Shown here piece by piece: positions 60,630-64,000 of a stretch of DNA of 64,000 bases (positions are counted from its first letter, which is position 1; each line of letters begins with the position of its first letter). The stretch comes from CAVSJJ01 sp963728395 (GTDB lineage Bacteria; Actinomycetota; Actinomycetes; Actinomycetales; Dermatophilaceae): contig CAVSJJ010000003.1 in assembly GCA_963728395.1 (NCBI GenBank), positions 930,001 through 994,000 on the forward strand. Direction: 5' to 3'. Under the pieces are notes generated by a model. The model had not been told where the DNA came from and did no database searches. It saw nothing but the letters and a program-made list of their open reading frames with translations. Position numbers and translations under genes: made by a program.

Positions 60630-61108
60630 GGCCGACCCGCTCCGCCTCGCCCCGGGCCCGCCGCCCGGCCGTCCTCGGGCTGACCGCCGTTCTCACGGCG
60701 ACGCTCGGCTGCGTCGGCTGCTCCGGGGCCGTCGACGTGACCCCGCCCGCCGCCGCCGGCTCCGACGCGTGCCGGGCGGCCGCAACCGCCTGGCCCTCGG
60801 CGCTCGCCCGGATGCAGCGGCGCACGACGACGAGCGACTCCCCCGCCGTGGCGGCCTGGGGCGATCCTGCGGTCATCGCCCGCTGCGGGGTGGCCGCGCT
60901 CGCCCCGACGACCGATCCGTGCATCGACGTCGACGGGATCGGCTGGGTCGAGTCGCCGCTCAGCGACGGCTCCCGGTTCACCACGTTCGGGACAGCGCCC
61001 GCCATCGAGGTGCTCGTGCCGCGGGACTACGCGCCCGGTGGTCTGCTCCTCCCGGCCTTCACGGCGGCGGCGCGGAGGCTGCCGGCCAACGGGCTTCGCT
61101 GCCGCTGA
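60608..61108 (+). CDS. DUF3515 lipoprotein
   Basis: A 166-aa protein with an Arg-rich start, a hydrophobic segment (about 22-36) and a lipobox-like LGCVGCSG, so it is probably a lipid-anchored surface protein. The remainder matches DUF3515 in layout (CRAAATAWPSAL, VAAWGDPAVIARCGV, FTTFGTAPAIEVLVP). The GTG at 60608 overlaps the preceding gene by 22 bp and gives the needed basic n-region. Function unknown. Confidence 0.8.
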   Translation: MHGRPRLRPTRSASPRARRPAVLGLTAVLTATLGCVGCSGAVDVTPPAAAGSDACRAAATAWPSALARMQRRTTTSDSPAVAAWGDPAVIARCGVAALAPTTDPCIDVDGIGWVESPLSDGSRFTTFGTAPAIEVLVPRDYAPGGLLLPAFTAAARRLPANGLRCR

Positions 61109-61126
61109 GCCCGACCCTTCGGGTAT

Positions 61127-61143
61127 GCCGCGCCTGGCGCGGC
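61127..61143. terminator. Short hairpin between DUF3515 and ddl
   Basis: GCCGCG-CCTGG-CGCGGC lies between two convergent genes and could serve both. No T-run. It overlaps a GGTATGCC word. Confidence 0.4.
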
Positions 61144-61182
61144 CCCCGTGCGTGCTGCTACCAACCTGATGGCCGGGTACGG

Positions 61183-62319
61183 CTAGCGCAGGCCGGTGCG
61201 GCGCTCCATCGCCAGCGAGACGAGCTCGTCGATGAGTGCCGCATAGTCCAGCCCGCTCGCCGCCCACATCCGCGGGTACATCGAGCTGGGGGTGAAGCCG
61301 GGCATCGTGTTGACCTCGTTGATGAGGATCGTCCCGTCGGCGGCCCAGAAGAAGTCCGCCCGGGCCAGCCCCTCACAGCCCGCCGCGACGAACGCCCGCG
61401 ACGCCATCTCGCGGATCCGCTCGGCGACGTCGGCGGGGACGTCGGCGGGGCAGTCGAGCCGGATGTCCTCGTCGGCGAGGTACTTGGCCTCGAAGTCGTA
61501 GAACTCGTGGTTCTGCACGACGATGCACTCCCCGAGTTCGCACGTCCTCGGCGGGGCGCCGGCGTGCCCCTCGAGAACGCCGCACTCGATCTCGCGTCCG
61601 ACGACGGCGGCCTCGACGATGACCTTGGGGTCGTGTTCGCGCGCGGTCTCGACGGCCACCGCGAGATCCTCGGCTCGGCTGACCTTGGAGATGCCCATGC
61701 TGGACCCGGCCCGGGCCGGCTTGACGAAGACCGGCAGGCCGAGCGCCTCGACCGCGGCGAGCCGTCCGGCGCGGTCGGCCTGCCAGTCGTGGTCGGTGAT
61801 GACGACGTAGGGGCCCATCGGCAACCCGGCGGAGGCGAAGACGAGCTTCATGTAGTGCTTGTCCATCATCATGGCCGAGGCGGTGACGCCGGAGCCGACA
61901 TAGCGGACGTCGGCGAGCTCGAGCAGCCCCTGGATCGTTCCGTCCTCGCCGAACGGCCCGTGCAGGAGCGGGAACACGACGTCCACGTCGCCGAGCACCC
62001 GCGGGGGCGCCCCGGGCTCGAGCGCGACGAGCCCGTGGTCCGCGCCACCCGGTGGCACGAGGATGCCGGGGCCGCTGGGGTCGACCTCCGGGGTGCGGCC
62101 CGGGCCGAGCCGGAGCGGCTCCGGGTCGTCGGGGGCGAGCACCCAGCGGCCGTCCCGGGCGATGCCGATGGGGACGACGTCGTAGCGGTCGCGGTCGAGC
62201 GCGCCGAGCACGCTGGCCGCCGTCGCGCACGAGACCGCGTGCTCCGAGGAGCGGCCCCCGAAGACGACGGCGACGCGGATCTTGCGCCCCTCGGGCGCGG
62301 GGGTCTGGTCCCTGCTCAT
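61183..62319 (-). CDS. ddl: D-alanine--D-alanine ligase
   Basis: A 378-aa ATP-grasp enzyme making D-Ala-D-Ala for peptidoglycan. VAVVFGGRSSEHAVSCATA, LLHGPFGEDGTIQGLLEL, VFVKPARAGSSMGISKV and the Mg-binding ILINEVNTMPGFTPSSMYP are clear. The Tyr after the omega-loop region (EAKYLADEDI) is Tyr rather than Phe/His, as in D-Ala-specific forms. Divergent from the PLP enzyme at 62440. Confidence 0.96.
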   Translation of the reverse strand: MSRDQTPAPEGRKIRVAVVFGGRSSEHAVSCATAASVLGALDRDRYDVVPIGIARDGRWVLAPDDPEPLRLGPGRTPEVDPSGPGILVPPGGADHGLVALEPGAPPRVLGDVDVVFPLLHGPFGEDGTIQGLLELADVRYVGSGVTASAMMMDKHYMKLVFASAGLPMGPYVVITDHDWQADRAGRLAAVEALGLPVFVKPARAGSSMGISKVSRAEDLAVAVETAREHDPKVIVEAAVVGREIECGVLEGHAGAPPRTCELGECIVVQNHEFYDFEAKYLADEDIRLDCPADVPADVAERIREMASRAFVAAGCEGLARADFFWAADGTILINEVNTMPGFTPSSMYPRMWAASGLDYAALIDELVSLAMERRTGLR

Positions 62320-62439
62320 CGGCAGCGACTCTATCTCCCACCGCGCCCCGGGCCGGGGCGGGTGGCCCGGCGCGCGCCGGCGAGGGACGGGCAGCGGACG
62401 CCGGGCCGGGCAGGGCCAGGCGCGGCATACCCTCTCCTC

Positions 62440-63507
62440 GTGGATCACCTCACCCCCGCCACCCGCATCGTCGCCCTCGGCCGCGAGCAGGCCGCCCCCG
62501 GCAACCAGGTCGGCGCTCCGCTCGTCCTCACCTCGACCTACCACGCCGACGGCGCCGACATCTACGCCCGCCAGAGCAACCCGACGTGGGCGGCCTTCGA
62601 GACGGCCGTGGGCTCGCTCGAGGGCGGCGAGGCGCTCGTCTTCGGCTCGGGGATGGCGGCGGCGTCGGCCGCCCTGTCGCTGCTACCCGTCGGTGGCACG
62701 GTCGTCGTGTCGCCGTCGGTCTACCTCGGCGTCCTCGCCGCGCTGGAGGACCGGGTGGCCGCCGGGACCGCGACCGTGCGCTCGGTCGACACGTCGGACA
62801 CCGCGGACGCGCTCGCCGCCCTCGCCGGCGCGGACCTGCTGTGGCTGGAGTCGCCGAGCAACCCGCTGCTCCACGTCTGCGACCTCGCGGCGGTCCTCGG
62901 CGCGGCCCGTGAGCGCGGCGTCCTCAGCGTCGTCGACAACACGTTCGCGACGCCACTGCTCCAACAGCCCCTCGCCCTCGGCGCGGACGTCGTCATGCAT
63001 TCGGCGACGAAGTATCTCTCCGGGCACAGCGACGTCGTCCTCGGCGTCCTCGTCACTCCGGCGACCGAGGCCGGCGCCGCGCGGCGCGAACGCCTCGCCC
63101 ACCACCGCACCATCGGCGGCGCGATCGCCGGGCCGATGGAGACCTGGCTGGCCCTGCGAGGGCTGCGCACCCTCCACCTGCGGGTCGAGCGGGCCGGCGC
63201 GAACGCCGCAGCGCTCGTGTCACGACTGCGGTCGCACCCGGCCGTCGAGCGGGTCCGCTACCCGGGCTTCGGCGCCATGGTCTCGATCGAGGTCACCGGC
63301 GGGGCCGAGACGGCCGAGCGGGTCGCGGCATCCACCCGGGTCTGGGTCCACGCGACGAGCCTCGGGGGCGTCGAGAGCCAGCTCGAGCGGCGACGGCGCA
63401 TCCCCGGCGAGCCCGACGTCGTGCCGGACAACCTCCTGCGCCTCTCGGTCGGCGTCGAGGACGTCGAGGACCTCTGGGCCGATCTCGACGCGGCCCTGCG
63501 TGGCTGA
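62440..63507 (+). CDS. Cys/Met-metabolism PLP enzyme (cystathionine gamma-synthase/lyase family), compact form
   Basis: A 355-aa trans-sulfuration enzyme: PLVLTSTYHADG, the cofactor site VFGSGMAAASAAL, SVVDNTFATPLLQQPLALGAD, Schiff-base Lys in HSATKYLSGHSDVVLG and SLGGVESQLERRR near the end. It is about 25 residues shorter than usual because the segment between VRYPG and FGAMVSIEV, which normally holds about 20 more residues, is missing. The reaction (synthase, gamma-lyase or other) is uncertain. The GTG at 62440 gives VDHLTPATRIV. Confidence 0.88.
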   Translation: MDHLTPATRIVALGREQAAPGNQVGAPLVLTSTYHADGADIYARQSNPTWAAFETAVGSLEGGEALVFGSGMAAASAALSLLPVGGTVVVSPSVYLGVLAALEDRVAAGTATVRSVDTSDTADALAALAGADLLWLESPSNPLLHVCDLAAVLGAARERGVLSVVDNTFATPLLQQPLALGADVVMHSATKYLSGHSDVVLGVLVTPATEAGAARRERLAHHRTIGGAIAGPMETWLALRGLRTLHLRVERAGANAAALVSRLRSHPAVERVRYPGFGAMVSIEVTGGAETAERVAASTRVWVHATSLGGVESQLERRRRIPGEPDVVPDNLLRLSVGVEDVEDLWADLDAALRG

Positions 63508-63510
63508 CGG

Positions 63511-64000
63511 TCAGGCGCCGACCGGAGCCCGGCCGGGCAGATCCCCCAGGGCGGGCGCCACGAGGGCGGACACGACGAGAAGCATGATCCCTCCGACGAG
63601 GTAGGTGTGCGGGATCCCGATGATGTGCGACATCAGGCCCGCGCCCGCCGCGCCGACGGGGATCGCGACGAACGCGGTCAGCCGGTATCCGCTCGTCACC
63701 CGTCCGGGCAGCGGCGCCGGGACGACGCGCTGGCGGTAGGACATCGTCACGACGTTCCACACCGTCCCGGCCAGCCCCGCGACGACGAGGATGAGCACGA
63801 CGGCGGGGACCGACGAGGTGAGGCCGAGGGCGAGGGCGGACAGCGCGAAGGCCACGAGCGATCCGAGGACCGCCGCGCGCTGCCCGACCCGGCGGACGAG
63901 GGCGGCGGTCGTCAGTGCTCCGAGAACACCGCCGACGGCGAAGGCCGCGACGACCCATCCGTAGGCCGCATCCGGCAAAGCGAGAACCTCGAGGACGAAC
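63511..64000 (-). CDS. Major facilitator superfamily transporter, C-terminal part (start outside window)
   Basis: An open frame enters from the right edge and ends at 63511; 162 residues are visible, with about five hydrophobic segments (YGWVVAAFAVGGVLGALTTA, LGSLVAFALSALALGLTS, VVLILVVAGLAGTVWNV and so on). The loop VMSYRQRVVP-like TMSYRQRVVPAPLPGRV resembles MFS exporters of the enterobactin-exporter type. Substrate unknown. It converges on the PLP enzyme with a 3-bp gap. Confidence 0.8.
   Translation of the reverse strand, partial: FVLEVLALPDAAYGWVVAAFAVGGVLGALTTAALVRRVGQRAAVLGSLVAFALSALALGLTSSVPAVVLILVVAGLAGTVWNVVTMSYRQRVVPAPLPGRVTSGYRLTAFVAIPVGAAGAGLMSHIIGIPHTYLVGGIMLLVVSALVAPALGDLPGRAPVGA

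Overview
The window is a 64 kb stretch of high-GC chromosome from an actinobacterium. The evidence is the gene order (amtB-glnK-glnD-ffh, smc next to mutM-rnc-rpmF, and dprA-comM-yraN-DUF2469-rnhB-lepB-rplS), the frequent GTG starts, actinobacterial families such as DUF2469, DUF3152 and DUF3515, and the absence of low-GC islands. A member of Micrococcales close to Intrasporangiaceae is my best guess, by inference only. Almost everything is core genome. I see no insertion sequence, prophage, CRISPR array, tRNA or rRNA.

Layout. 1-4.8 kb: a polyamine/amine catabolic cluster (aldehyde dehydrogenase, Lrp-type regulator, class III aminotransferase, FAD amine oxidase). 4.9-7.7 kb: a chemoreceptor and a LOG-family protein. 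7.7-13.5 kb (minus strand): rpsB-tsf-pyrH-frr-cdsA-rlmN. 13.5-17 kb: LD-carboxypeptidase with a coupled 65-aa ORF, a PLP aminotransferase and an M23 peptidase. 17-24.6 kb (minus): rplS-lepB-rnhB-DUF2469-yraN-comM-dprA-xerC-DUF3152, with several 4-base start/stop overlaps. 24.8-26.1 kb: a coupled pair of small unknown proteins and an orphan FetB-like permease. 26.2-28.9 kb (minus): rpsP-KH protein-rimM-trmD, with TrmD fused to a GNAT domain. 29-32.7 kb: Rrf2 regulator and TauE exporter, amidohydrolase, alpha/beta hydrolase. 32.7-38.6 kb (minus): amtB-glnK-glnD-ffh. 38.8-44.5 kb: DUF393, ftsY, M13 peptidase, second signal peptidase, epimerase. 44.5-53.1 kb (minus): smc, chorismate mutase, acylphosphatase, DUF177-rpmF-rnc-mutM, coaD, PhzF-like. 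53.1-58.7 kb (minus): a frameshifted hydrolase, then DAK2-recG-rsmD. 58.9-64 kb: rpmB, thiL, a stand-alone Lrp ligand-binding domain, a DUF3515 lipoprotein, ddl, a Cys/Met-metabolism PLP enzyme and the end of an MFS transporter.

How it works together. Most genes serve translation, protein export (ffh, ftsY, two lepB), nitrogen sensing (amtB, PII, GlnD), chromosome maintenance (smc, xerC, recG, mutM, rnhB, dprA) and the envelope (ddl, cdsA, peptidases). The amine cluster and the nitrogen module would both feed nitrogen metabolism.

The least expected signals are not genes. (i) The heptamer GGCATAC/GTATGCC occurs about 48 times, balanced between strands, in genes and gaps, and several times as facing copies in perfect hairpins. 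(ii) Two palindromes lie back to back at 54081-54140, beside a frameshifted gene. (iii) A 63-bp tandem duplication sits between the convergent epimerase and smc genes and is an exact multiple of three. (iv) rpsB has a predicted leader of about 235 nt that opens with a hairpin. None of these proves a new system; all can be checked by computation.
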